Counted from the first letter of the stretch, positions 43,901 to 53,661 are shown. The stretch: 64,000 nt of DNA from Treponema sp. (GCA_022010055.1 CP091737.1:1860001-1924000), one strand, 5' to 3'. Made by a program: numbers and translations. The notes: generated from the sequence alone by a model not told the origin.

Positions 43901-46900
43901 GGATTCCGTACATTCCGCATCAACAAAAGTCCCTGTAAAACTGATTTTTGAACCGTTATTTCCGTATGTTAAAAAGGTTGAATCTTCCGCAATGTTTTTC
44001 CAGATTTCATTGTTTGAATTTTCAATTTTTACCGGATTTCCAGAAACAGAATCTTTAAACGAAACTTTAATGACATCGTCATAAACTGTGCGTGCAAAAT
44101 CGATCTCCGGATGACCAAAGCATACTTTTTCTTTGTTTCCGGTTTTGTCAAAAGACTCTGCCGCAGAAAGGAAAGAGATTCCGTTCCCGGAAGAAGAAAA
44201 ATTACAGTTTCTTATAGAAGAAGCGTACGCTTCCGCAAAGTTTTCAGAGTTTTCGTTGTTTCCGGCTTTCAGATTCCATTCAGAATCGTCTCCAAGATTT
44301 ACGCCGTTGCAATAGAAATTTTTTCCGGCAGAAAGCGTAACGCCATTTTCAAGACCGCCCAGGGAAGAAATAAATTTTTCAGAACTTACTTGCGTTCCGT
44401 CTGGGAAAGCGACAGGAAAAGCTGCGTTTGAATTTTCACGCCCTGAATATTTAAAAATCCCTTCAGCGTCGCTTCGCCAGTTGAAATCTGCGGAAACAGA
44501 ATCATTGTACATCGAAGAAGAATCTCCGTTCAGCAGAACAATGTCTTTTCCAGCCGAAATATCAGGAGTTTTTCCGGAAGGATTATTTGAAAGCGTTATA
44601 TTGCCGTTCAGTAAAACAAAATTTCCGCTGACATCCGCAGGAGTTCTCCAGCTTATGTTTTTTGCAGAAGCCGCCGCGTCGTCAACAGCCGAAACGTAAA
44701 GATTTTTTTCTGAATTTTCAGAACCGACAGATATTTTTTCCGTTCTGATTTCAACATCATTTTTTCCTTTTGCAGAAAAATAAACATCAGCGTCAAAAAC
44801 AGAAATTCCAGAACTTATAAAATCAGAATCAAACTGAACAGAAGCCGCCGTGCCGGAAATATTGACATTGCCGGAAACGTCCACATCCGAGCGGAAAAAA
44901 GATTTTTCGGCAATCACAGAAAGTGCTCCTGCCAAAACCTTAACATCGCCGGAGAATGTCGCTTCTGTGCCTTCTACGGATATAGAGTTTGCCGCAGTTA
45001 CAGACGAAGCGAATGTTGAGACGCCTGACTTTACGCTGATAAAAGTTCCTGCGGAAAGCTCCGAGGCAAAAACAGCCGTCACCGCGTTTTCCACCGAGAC
45101 AGAATCTCCTGCCGAAACCGTGGAGTTGAAGCTTGCGGTTTTTGCCGATACCACTATTCTTGAGGCGCTGTTCACGGCTTCCTTAAATTCCGCTGCGCCT
45201 GACGTTAAATCCGCATTTACTGAAAGCCCGTCCATAAGGGTAAGAGTTCTTTCAAAAACCGCCGAATGTGAGACGACTGAAACCTGCGCTCCGGAAGATG
45301 TTTCCAGAGTTGAGACAAAACAAACCTGTCCGGCAGAAGCTGAAATGCTTGTTTTTCCTGAAAATTTCACGGCACCGGAAAAAGTTGCTTCCGAGGCGGA
45401 AACTGCAAGAGGAGAAGCGGCGGCGACCGTAAGATTGCCGGAGAAAGCCACTGCGCCAGTGGCGGAAACTTCTGTCGCGTTCTGAATATCTGTAGTTCCT
45501 AGAAAAATTACCGCGCTTGCGTTGAATTTCGTTTTTGCAGCGCCGGAGACCGTAACCGCGCCGGAATATTCCTGTTTTCCTGATGTATTGATTTCTGAGG
45601 CGTGGATTTCCGCAGTTTTTTTTGCGATCAGGGATTTTGCGTGAACATCGCAATTGAACAGAACGTCCGGCTCTGAATCAAAATCGCCTATGATGTCTGC
45701 ACCCTGTCCGAAACTTGCTGAATAAAAATTAATTTTCGAGCCGGCTGTTCCAAAAAACGAAAGGTTATTTGCTGGTACAGAACCAGAAGTTATTTTACAT
45801 TCTCTGCCATTTGTTCCAAAAACAAGCTCATGATTATTGATATTAAAATTTGTATTTTCCGAAAGAGTAAATGCCGGCGAATCGACCGTTAGATTTCCTA
45901 TAAGCTCAATAGTTTTATCTGTTTTTACGTCTATTGAATCCGAAGTTATTATCCCTTGAATTTTCAGAGAATTCGTTTCTACAAGAATCTTTGTTGCCGT
46001 CAAATCTCCGGGCACTACAAGTTTTCCCTTTAAAATCAAAATGTTATACGAAATATTTGTAAGGATAACTTTCCCAGATGGAGTTCCTCCTGTGTAAATC
46101 CATGTTCCGCCATCCGTAACCGGGTGGTTCGCAAAGGTGACAGCGCAAAGCCCGGATGAATTAACCATTCCCGAGTTAGTAAGCTTCCGTCAAATTTTAT
46201 CTGCGAAGAAGCATTCTCTAAGTCAACAGTTCCGGAGTTTGAGAACGCAGAAGAAAAAGTTCCTTCCGCAGAACCGGAAAAGCCAAGCGTCCCGGAGTTT
46301 TTTACAGTTCCGTTAAATGTTCCTTCTGCCGAATCCGAAAAGCCAAAAATTTCGCCGGTAGCGTTTGTAACTGCACCGTTAAATGTTCCTTTGGCTGTGT
46401 CTGAAAAAGAAACCGCGCCGCCTGCATTATTGATAAAATCCTGCGCAAATGTTCCGCTCGCCGTGCCTAAAAAGCCAAAAATTCCGGAGTTTCTCACAGT
46501 TCCGCTAAAAGTTCCTTCCGCAGAATCCTTAAACTCCACCGAGCCGGAATTCGTTACAGCGCCGACAAAGCGGCTCTTGCTTCCGCCGGAAAATTCTGCT
46601 GTTCTTGAATTTTCAAAAGTTCCGTTAAAAGTTCCTTCTGCCGAATCCTTAAACTTCGCCGAGCCGGAATTCGTTACAGCGCCGCCAAAGGTGTTCTTGC
46701 TTCCGCCGGAAAATTCCGCTGTTCCTGCATTTTCAAAATCGCCGACGAATTTTCTTGAGTCAGAAGACAAACCGGACACAGAAAGCGTCGCTCCAGCCTC
46801 GTTCTTAAAAGTTCCAGAAATTTCCAGATTTTTTACGTTTATATTGATTTTTCCGGCAGAAAAAATTGCATCCCCGACTTTAAGCGTTCCATCACCTGTA

Positions 46901-47616
46901 AAATTAACAGTCAAGCGGGAATCATTCAGTTCAATAGAAGAAACATCCAGAACAGTTCCTGATGCAACCTCGATATTATACTCATACGTATGGGAAGCGC
47001 CGGGAGCGGCCGCAAAAGACATTTTTCCAGAAACATTCAGAACAGTTCCTGTCTCAACCTTGATATTATACGTACAGGAAGAAACGCTGGAAGCGGCCGC
47101 AAAAGACATTTCAGAAACCTCTAAAGTTCCCCCGCCAATTAGCGCAAAGTTCACAGAAGGAACACTAGCGGTCGAACTACCAAGCACAAGAGTTTTTGAT
47201 TTTAGGTCATACCCAGCCATATTTATAGTTATCGTATTTGTTCCTACGGAAGGAGGACTGTCAGCCTGAGAATTGTAGCAATCGCCAATATGAAGCTCTT
47301 CAAGCTCATTAGCCGGAGAAGAATCCAGCTTCGCGGTTACAGCATGTTCCCCTGTAAAATATGTATAGGCAAGCTTTTTTTGATTAGGATCCGGATAATA
47401 ACCCGGATAATCGGCAGTTCCTCCTGTATTATTAAAAGTCTTTTCCCAGTTTGGCTCTGATTTTTTCCAATACGACCAGAACTTTGCCTTAGATATACCA
47501 CCGTCTTTATAAGTTACGCTCCAATCTCCATCCCAGGTTCCAGCTGAATCCGGATACGGCGTCCAGCGATAATAAACATCTTCTTCTGCAAAGGCGCTGA
47601 AATTCAAAAAAAACAA
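40963..47616 (-). CDS. Giant exported repeat protein with FlgD-like C-terminal domain (two apparent frame breaks)
   Basis: About 2,217 residues. A hydrophobic N-terminus ends FLNFSAFA before EED, a signal peptide with cleavage after AFA. The likely true start lies up to 60 bp upstream, where the frame is also damaged. Then come 15-24-residue repeats of the type NSGTVEFKDSAEGTFSGT, then long Ala/Ser/Val-rich beta-solenoid-like repeats (SVSVENAVTAVFASEL type). A region with few repeats follows. The last 65 residues (VIVMTLDGNIIRYL...GKKVARGLYFVRVF) form an FlgD-Ig-like domain. Breaks lie near 46186 (one A missing) and 41879 (one A extra or two missing). I infer a surface or periplasmic adhesin-like protein; no partner gene was found. 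Confidence 0.75.
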
Positions 47617-48013
47617 TACAAAAAAGACGAAAAAAGCCTTAAAGAATTTGCGGGAAAAAAATCAAAAATCGCATATAAAAAAAGTGTTTTTCAATAAAAA
47701 AACTCCAAAATTAAATTTTCTCAGTTAATTATCGGAGATTATAACATACTTTTTTAGCAGTAAGAAAGGAGGGCGTTGGTGATGTCCAATAAGTTCCAAA
47801 TGTCATTGGCATCTTGAGCAACAATCTCGAAATGATTGTAATATATACATTCAGATTTTCGGGTCAAGCCCGAAAATGACATAAAAGATACTTATTGGAC
47901 ATCCTCTAGAAGGGGTAGGCAAAAACCGCAAGGTTTGAGCCGAGTCAGAATGAGATGTGAAACAGCTCATTCTGAATAGTGAAAGACGCAACGCGGCTTG
48001 AACGGCGAAAAAC
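47617..48013. other. Gap between the giant gene and metY
   Basis: No gene. It holds the damaged signal-peptide start of the giant gene (47617-47700), the inverted-repeat element at 47781-47903, and a CAGAATGAG/CTCATTCTG stem-loop (about 47948-47976) downstream of metY that may help end its transcript. Confidence 0.6.
47781..47903. mobile_element. 123-bp element with perfect 14-bp terminal inverted repeats (MITE-like)
   Basis: GATGTCCAATAAGT at 47781-47794 is the exact inverse of ACTTATTGGACATC at 47890-47903. Inside are TTTTCGGG/CCCGAAAA and ACAATC/GATTGT stems, so the whole piece can fold into one branched hairpin. There is no ORF. A non-autonomous transposon or a structured RNA are both possible. 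Confidence 0.55.
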
Positions 48014-49297
48014 TTAAACCTTTGCAAAAGCCTGGGCCAAATCCGCGATTATGTCGTCAATGTGCTCCGTTCCGATTGAAAGGCGTATTGTGCCCTGCGT
48101 AATCCCCTGCTCTTCAAGCTCCGTTTCATTCAGCTCGGAATGAGTTGTCGACGCAGGATGAATAACAAGCGACTTTACGTCAGCAACATTCGCAAGAAGG
48201 CTGAAAATCTTAAGGCTGTCAATAAACTTCCATGCAGCCTCGCGGCCACCCTTTATTTCAAAGTAAAGATTGAAGCGCCGCCGTTCGGAAAATATTTTTC
48301 GTAAAGCGCATGGTCCGGATGGCTTGCAAGCGACGGATGGTTCACCTTCGCAACCTTCGGATTTTTCGCAAGATATTCAACAACTTTTTTTGTATTTTCA
48401 ATGTGGCGCTCAATTCTAAGCGACAAAGTTTCTGTTCCCTGGATAAGCGCCCACGCATTGAACGGAGAAATCGCCGCGCCCTGGTCGCGAAGCAGAATCG
48501 CACGTATGTACGTTACAAAAGCCGCGCCCGGAACTGCATCCGCAAAAGAAACACCGTGGTAGCTTTCGTTCGGCTTTGAAATCGCCTTGAATTCCGCTCT
48601 TCCAGTTTGTTTTCCCGGACTCAACAATAATTCCGCCCAAAGTTGTTCCGTGGCCGCCAATAAATTTTGTAGCAGAATGAACAACAACATCCGCGCCGTG
48701 CTCAAGCGGACGAATCAAAAACGGAGTTCCAAAAGTATTGTCAACAACAACCGCCAGACCGTATTTGTGGCCAAGCTCAATCAGCGCGTCCAAATCCGGA
48801 ATATCGGCGTTCGGGTTGCCCAGCGTTTCAAGATAAAGAACTTTTGTGTTTTCCCTGATTGCGCCTTCAACTTCCTTCAAATTATGAGCGTCAACAAAAG
48901 TTGTTTCCACACCGAACGGCTTTAAAGTATGCTTCAAAAGATTGTAAGTTCCGCCGTAAATCGTTTTTTGCGCCACAACATGGTCGCCGGACTGCGCCAG
49001 AGCCTCTATCGCATACGTAATCGCCGCCGCGCCGCTAGCCACAGCCAGAGCAGCCGAACCGCCTTCCAGAGCCGCAATCCGTTTTTCAAAAACATCCTGT
49101 GTAGAATTCGTAAGCCGGCCGTAAATATTTCCAGCGTCCGCAAGTCCAAACCTGTCCGCCGCATGCTGCGAGTTGTGGAAAACATAAGAAGTTGTCTGAT
49201 AAATCGGAACTGCGCGCGCATCCGAAGCCGGGTCAGCCGACTCCTGTCCTACATGAAGCTGTTTTGTCTCAAAATGTGTATTATCAAAAATTGCCAT
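48014..49297 (-). CDS. metY: O-acetylhomoserine (thiol)-lyase, PLP enzyme (two apparent frame breaks)
   Basis: A Cys/Met-metabolism PLP enzyme that makes homocysteine from O-acetylhomoserine and sulfide. It begins AIFDNTHFETKQLHVGQESADPASDARAVPIYQTTSYVF, typical of MetY. The PLP lysine is in HSATKFIGGHGTTLGG (about 205-220). The C-terminus SRLS-type region reads LVIHPASTTHSELNE and LSIGTEHIDDIIADLAQAF. Breaks near 48594 (two A missing) and 48262 (one T missing) restore 428 residues. GAGG precedes the ATG. A small ORF and a strong promoter lie upstream. Confidence 0.9.
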
Positions 49298-49331
49298 AAT
49301 TAAATTCCTCTTTTTTTGTCTTTACTTAAAA

Positions 49332-49456
49332 GGGGGAAAAGTCCCCCTCGGCTCAACCAAATCGCCGCAAAGCGTCAATTCGTTTTCGCCTGCCCCCTTT
49401 CCTAGGAGCCGCGCTCCTAAAACCACGCTTTAAAAATTGTGAAAAAAAATATTTTT
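49332..49456 (-). promoter_or_regulatory. Structured leader between small ORF and metY
   Basis: On the minus strand are AGGAGC/GCTCCT (tight hairpin, about 49404-49420) and GGGGGA..TCCCCC (about 49333-49348). A further GGGGG could pair alternatively with CCCCC. The arrangement could let the leader switch between structures. It matches no SAM riboswitch consensus that I can verify by eye. Confidence 0.4.
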
Positions 49457-49543
49457 TTATATAAAAACTAGCAAAGACAAAAAGGAACGCATGACTCCGT
49501 TTCTAAAGTTTTCTCTTACAAGCTTTTCAAAATAAACTTTCAT
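49457..49543 (-). CDS. 28-residue leader ORF upstream of metY
   Basis: Reads MKVYFEKLVRENFRNGVMRS and continues FLSLLVFI. A strong ribosome site (TAGGAGGAACGCA) lies before the ATG, and a near-consensus promoter lies 45-70 bp upstream. The C-terminus is hydrophobic. There is no Cys and only one internal Met, so simple Met/Cys attenuation is not obvious. It could be a small membrane peptide or a regulatory leader peptide. Confidence 0.55.
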   Translation of the reverse strand: MKVYFEKLVRENFRNGVMRSFLSLLVFI

Positions 49544-49586
49544 TGCGTTCCTCCTATAAAAAAAGATAATTTAATTTGATAATCAG

Positions 49587-49615
49587 ATAATAAATTTAAT
49601 TTCCCACTAAGTCAA
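49587..49615 (-). promoter_or_regulatory. Promoter of the leader ORF/metY unit
   Basis: TTGACT, 17 bp, TATTAT on the minus strand. The start-site region carries repeated ATTATC/GATAAT half-sites (49566-49592), a possible operator. Confidence 0.65.
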
Positions 49616-49629
49616 TAGGTTTTATTAAA

Positions 49630-50205
49630 AAACCGCATAAATTTGCAGTTTTAACGAAATGAAATAAAAGCGCAGGCAGAGGGCAATTTGCGAAGACTTT
49701 TGGCGATTAAGCAAATTAAAGTGCGGAGCACCCGAATCTTTACAAGCGGAGCGCGAGCCAAATCCGTCTGGAGCAAATTGAAATCCGCCGGAAGCGTTCT
49801 TTCAGAATATTTTCAAAAAAACTGCATGAATCTGCAGTTTTAACGAAATGAAATAATAGCGCAGGCAGAGGGCAATTTGCGAAGACTTTTGGCGATTAAG
49901 CAAATTAAAGTGCGAAGCACCCGAATCTTTACAAGCGGAGCGCGCGCCAAATCCGTCTGGAGCAAATTGAAATCTGCCGGAAGCGTTCTTTCAGAATATT
50001 TTCAAAAAAACTGCATGAATCTGCAGTTTTAACGAAATGAAATAATAGCGCAGGCAGAGGGCAATTTGCGAAGACTTTTGGCGATTGAGCAAATTAAAGT
50101 GCGGAGCACCCGAATCTTTACAAGCGGAGCGCGAGCCAAATCCGTCTGGAGCAAATTGAAATCTGCCGGAAGCGCTCTTTCAGAATATTTTCAAAAAAAC
50201 TGCAA
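49630..50205. repeat. Three direct repeats of about 189 bp
   Basis: Near-identical copies with the anchor GCAGGCAGAGGGCAATTTGC at 49672, 49861 and 50050. Each also has CTGCAT(G)AATCTGCAG-like and GCGGAGC(A/G)C segments. They differ by only a few substitutions. No ORF is conserved. They fill the gap between metY and purH. Confidence 0.9.
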
Positions 50206-50238
50206 ATTCACGCTATTTATTATTTTCACATATTAAAG

Positions 50239-50244
50239 TATTCT
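50239..50244 (+). promoter_or_regulatory. Candidate -10 element abutting purH
   Basis: TATTCT ends six bases before the purH ATG, so a start at the A of ATG is possible. The -35 is poor. A TATTAA at 50231-50236 is an alternative giving an eight-base leader. Either way there is no Shine-Dalgarno. Confidence 0.4.
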
Positions 50245-50250
50245 AAACTT

Positions 50251-51426
50251 ATGAATGAACTACAATTAAAATATGGATGCAACCCTAACCAGAAGCCGGC
50301 AAGGGTTTTTATGGAAGACGGAACTGATTTGCCAATCACAGTATTAAACGGAAAACCAGGATATATCAATCTGCTGGACGCATTGAACGGCTGGCAGCTT
50401 GTAAAGGAACTAAAGGAAGCAACCGGCCTTCCTGCGGCAACATCATTCAAGCACGTTTCCCCGGCAGGAGCCGCAGTCGGAAAACCACTTTCAGACACTT
50501 TGAAGAAAATTTATTTTACAGACGGAGTCGAGCTTTCACCTTTAGCTTCGGCCTATGCGCGCGCCCGCGGCGCAGACAGAATGTCAAGTTTTGGTGATTT
50601 TATCTCCCTTTCAGACGAATGTGACGAGGCAACCGCCCTTCTTATAAAAAAAGAAGTTTCAGACGGAATCATCGCTCCGGGATATTCAGAAAAAGCCCTT
50701 GAAATCTTAAAGGCAAAGAAAAACGGAAATTACTGCGTAATCCAGATTGATTCAGACTACGTTCCTGCCGCACTTGAAAAAAAGCAGGTTTTCGGCGTTA
50801 CTTTTGAACAGGGGCACAACTTCCTTAAAATCGACGAAAGCTGCCTTTCAAACATTGTTACTAAAAACAAGAATATGAGCGAAGAAGACAAAATGAACCT
50901 TGTGATTTCGCTGATAATCCTAAAGTACACACAGTCAAATTCTGTCTGCTACGTAAAAGACGGACAGGCAATCGGAATCGGAGCCGGACAGCAGAGCCGC
51001 GTTCACTGCACACGACTTGCAGGACAAAAAGCGGACAACTGGTGGCTGCGACAAAGCCCGCAGGTTCTTGGACTTGAATTTGTTGACGGAATCAAACGCG
51101 CAGACCGCGACAACACAATCGATGTTTACATCGGCGAAGAATACGAGGATGTTCTTGCAGAAGGAAAATGGCAGAAATTCTTCAAGACAAAACCGGCTGT
51201 TTTCACACGCGAAGAAAAACGCGCATGGCTCGACAAGAACACAGATGTCGCAATCGGCTCGGACGCATTCTTCCCGTTCGGAGACAACATCGAGCGCGCC
51301 CGAAAATCCGGCGTAACAGTAGTTGCCCAGCCTGGCGGCTCAGTACGCGACGACCAGGTAATCCAGACCGCAGACACCTACGGAATGTCAATGGCATTTA
51401 CAGGAATCAGGCTTTTCCATCATTAA
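50251..51426 (+). CDS. purH: AICAR formyltransferase, transformylase-only PurH
   Basis: A 391-residue enzyme converting AICAR and 10-formyl-THF to FAICAR. Only the AICARFT part of bifunctional PurH is present. It begins NELQLKYGCNPNQKPARVF and contains TSFKHVSPAGAAVG (the Lys-His catalytic pair), IGIGAGQQSRVHCTRLAG and SDAFFPFGDNIERARKSGV. There is no N-terminal IMP cyclohydrolase domain, so cyclisation must be done elsewhere. The frame is intact. With purL it is the second purine gene in the window, but on the opposite strand. Confidence 0.93.
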   Translation: MNELQLKYGCNPNQKPARVFMEDGTDLPITVLNGKPGYINLLDALNGWQLVKELKEATGLPAATSFKHVSPAGAAVGKPLSDTLKKIYFTDGVELSPLASAYARARGADRMSSFGDFISLSDECDEATALLIKKEVSDGIIAPGYSEKALEILKAKKNGNYCVIQIDSDYVPAALEKKQVFGVTFEQGHNFLKIDESCLSNIVTKNKNMSEEDKMNLVISLIILKYTQSNSVCYVKDGQAIGIGAGQQSRVHCTRLAGQKADNWWLRQSPQVLGLEFVDGIKRADRDNTIDVYIGEEYEDVLAEGKWQKFFKTKPAVFTREEKRAWLDKNTDVAIGSDAFFPFGDNIERARKSGVTVVAQPGGSVRDDQVIQTADTYGMSMAFTGIRLFHH

Positions 51427-51488
51427 AATATAGATTACAAACTTATCATTGCTAAGTAGCCTGAATGTCAAGTTTTTTGTAAAAAGAA

Positions 51489-51630
51489 TAAAAGCGCAGG
51501 CAGATTTACAGTTTGTTAAGATTTTTGGCGATTGAATTAATTAAAGTGCGGAGCACCCGAATTCGAGCCAAATCCATCTGAGCAAATTGGAAATCTGCCG
51601 AAAGCGTTCTTTCATAATTTGCAAAAAAAA
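51489..51630. repeat. Diverged, shortened copy of the 189-bp repeat
   Basis: Shares AAAGCGCAGGCAGA, TTTTGGCGATTGA, AAAGTGCGGAGCACCCGAAT and GAAATCTGCCG(A)AAGCG with the array at 49630-50205 but has internal deletions. It lies just after purH, so repeat copies flank that gene. Confidence 0.85.
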
Positions 51631-51670
51631 CTCGAAATTAAGGTTATGTATAAAATAGGTTAAATTCAAG

Positions 51671-51722
51671 CTTCCTGTTCTAACGGCAAAGACATTCCGC
51701 TTAGAACAGGAAGAACTTTTTT
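51671..51722 (+). terminator. Rho-independent terminator downstream of purH
   Basis: CTTCCTGTTCTAA / TTAGAACAGGAAG, a perfect 13-bp stem with a 17-base loop, followed by AACTTTTTTG. The symmetric stem could work on both strands. Confidence 0.75.
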
Positions 51723-51893
51723 GTGCCAGCAGAAAAGGAGTTCCGGCTGGAAGAGGAAGAGATATCCTTTTAAACGAAGCAGAATTTTACCCTCCCCCAT
51801 GAGGCAAAAAAAACATAGAGAATTTTCGATTTTTATGTTATATTCATCAAAGGAATATTTTCTGCTTATATCAGAATGGGTTTGGAGGCAAAT

Positions 51894-52099
51894 ATGTCAG
51901 ATTTGGCGTTGCAATATTATAATTCTATTGACAAACTGGATCTTCATGACTTGGAAATATTGTCTCAAAAATCACATCTTTGATTTTCAAGAAAAAAGCG
52001 AAAGAAAATGATGCTGTCAAAGAGGGGCTTGCTTATTTCAACAGCATAAAAGGCACTGTAACAAGAGAAATTGATGCCGACAAGGAACTTTCAGAATAA
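51894..52099 (+). CDS. Small VapB-like antitoxin (one apparent frameshift)
   Basis: After adding one A near 51973 this is a 67-residue protein: MSDLALQYYNSIDKLDLHDL, then SLIFKKKAKENDAVKEGLAYFNSIKGTVTREIDADKELSE. The EIDADKEL tail and the size fit antitoxins paired with PIN toxins. TTGGAGGC precedes the ATG. It is followed 13 bp later by a PIN-domain start. Confidence 0.65.
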
Positions 52100-52112
52100 T
52101 TAAGAGAAAAAT

Positions 52113-52199
52113 ATGAAAATATTGATTGATACTAATATTATTCTGGATTTAATTCTTATAAAAGGCGATATCTTCAGGACGATTGGGAATCTGATATAA
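52113..52199 (+). pseudogene. Truncated PIN-domain toxin (VapC-like remnant)
   Basis: MKILIDTNIILDLIL is the beta1/first-acidic motif of PIN ribonucleases, with Asp6. The frame then leaves the family and stops after 28 codons; full VapC has about 130. The next gene starts on the opposite strand 30 bp later, so most of the toxin is deleted. Confidence 0.65.
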
Positions 52200-52231
52200 T
52201 TAGCCATGCAGTTTGCAGAAACATGAAAGAA

Positions 52232-53530
52232 TCATTTTTTTCCAATTTGTTTAATCCTGCCTGCCAGGTAAAGCGGAACATTTATCATATCTTCCTGTTC
52301 TTTGTATTCCAATGCCGAGAATCTTATCGCACAGTCAGGATTTTCTTCCCTTCGGTAGCGCTTGAAACTGGCAGAAGACACATTTCCGCCAGCCTTGCAT
52401 TCAACAGGAATTATCTGCGTTTCATTTTGTAAAAGAAACTCCACTTCGTAATTTCTGGAAGGAGAATAATAGTGAGGAGCAACATCGAACTGTCCTCTTA
52501 ACTGCTGAAGACAATAGTTTTCTGTCAACGCTCCCTTAAACTGAAAATCTGAATTCAGTATTATTGCCTCATTGCTTACACCTGCGGCGCATTTTGCAAG
52601 TCCAACATCAAAATAGAACAGCTTAAAACTGGAAAAATCTTCAAAAACGTTTAAAGGATGTTCAGGTTTTGTAACATCATAGATGCGTATGACAATTCCC
52701 GCGCTGACAAGCCATTCGATTGCCTCTTCAAATTCACGTGCCCTTGCTCCAGATTTGACGCAGCCATAAACAAATTTTTCATTTTCTTTAGAAAGCTGTG
52801 AAATAATGCTTCGCATTACCAGAAGTATGCGGCCGGCATTTACCTTTCCATTGTATTTGGAAATATCATTTTCATAGAGAGCCAATAACTCATTTTGTAT
52901 TTGTAAAACAATTCCAGAATTTTTTTCTGTCATCCAGGAGTATACACACTCCGGCATTCCGCCGACAATCAAATAATTTCTGTATTGTTCTATCAATCTG
53001 TCATGCTGAATTTTCAATATTTCCGCCGGAGGAGTTTCTTCAATATAGTTAAACAGCACAGGTTCCACAGCATTCAGAAATTCTTCAAAATCCATAGGAT
53101 ATATATCAAGAAGATTCACTTTTCCAACAGGATAAGACATTAGTTTTGCAAGAAGAGTTCCTAAAAGACTTCCTGCGGCAACAATATGATATCCGTTTGC
53201 CTCTTCATTAAAATACTTAAGAGAATTCAGAGCTTCTGGACACTCCTGCACATCATCAAATATAATCAAATCTTCTTCAGGAAGAATTTTATCGCCTCTA
53301 ATTGTGCCGAGAATCTCTATAATTCTATGCGGCTCTTTATTTACCTTAAAAATTTCATGGAGGCTTTCTTCCTTGTCAAAAGAAAAATAGAAAGTCTTCT
53401 TATACTTGCGCCTGCCGAATTCTTTCATAAGCCAGGTTTTACCAACCTGACGGGCACCTTTTAAAACAAGCGGTTTTCTATGAGAAGAGTTTTTCCACTC
53501 CTCCATTTTCTGCAATGCTTTGCGTTCCAT
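52232..53530 (-). CDS. AAA-family ATPase with DUF4143 domain
   Basis: A 432-residue protein. Walker A is GARQVGKT (25-32), Walker B is LIIFDDVQE near 88-96, and sensor-like VAAGSLLG lies near 115-123. The C-terminal DUF4143 nuclease-like part contains YDVGLAKC-type and EVEFLLQ...IIPVECKAG (E-xK-like) motifs. Such proteins are common in mobile or host-adapted genomes, and their role is not established. The gene may have replaced most of the vapC remnant at its 3' end. It has a -10 TATAAT at 53552-53557 overlapping direct repeats. Confidence 0.85.
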   Translation of the reverse strand: MERKALQKMEEWKNSSHRKPLVLKGARQVGKTWLMKEFGRRKYKKTFYFSFDKEESLHEIFKVNKEPHRIIEILGTIRGDKILPEEDLIIFDDVQECPEALNSLKYFNEEANGYHIVAAGSLLGTLLAKLMSYPVGKVNLLDIYPMDFEEFLNAVEPVLFNYIEETPPAEILKIQHDRLIEQYRNYLIVGGMPECVYSWMTEKNSGIVLQIQNELLALYENDISKYNGKVNAGRILLVMRSIISQLSKENEKFVYGCVKSGARAREFEEAIEWLVSAGIVIRIYDVTKPEHPLNVFEDFSSFKLFYFDVGLAKCAAGVSNEAIILNSDFQFKGALTENYCLQQLRGQFDVAPHYYSPSRNYEVEFLLQNETQIIPVECKAGGNVSSASFKRYRREENPDCAIRFSALEYKEQEDMINVPLYLAGRIKQIGKK

Positions 53531-53556
53531 ACTTTGTAATTAGCATAGCAGATTAT

Positions 53557-53661
53557 ACACATTTTTTTGCACTGTTTTTTTTCATAAAATACACAAAATT
53601 GCATATAAATAATTATAATTTTTTTACACATTATTGCATACGTTTTTTACACATTATTGCA
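53557..53661 (-). promoter_or_regulatory. Four direct ACACA-N-TTGCA repeats over the DUF4143 promoter
   Basis: On the plus strand ACACAAAATTGCA-type units lie at 53557-53571 (with two extra T), 53591-53603, 53626-53638 and 53649-53661. The first overlaps the -10/-35 region of the DUF4143 gene (minus-strand TATAAT, 53552-53557). The layout suggests an operator bound by several protein copies. Confidence 0.5.

Noticed and set aside
44850..45485. Plus-strand 211-codon ORF rich in Glu/Thr/Ser
   Set aside because: Antisense of the repetitive region of the giant surface protein; it has no start signal.
46391..47269. Plus-strand 292-codon repetitive ORF (SLNSTEPEFVTAP type)
   Set aside because: Mirror of the NSG...EGTF repeats in the giant gene, which has the signal peptide and continues into a recognisable domain.
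49332..49456. SAM riboswitch upstream of metY
   Set aside because: Hairpins are present, but I could not match any SAM-I, SAM-II or SAM-IV conserved core by eye.
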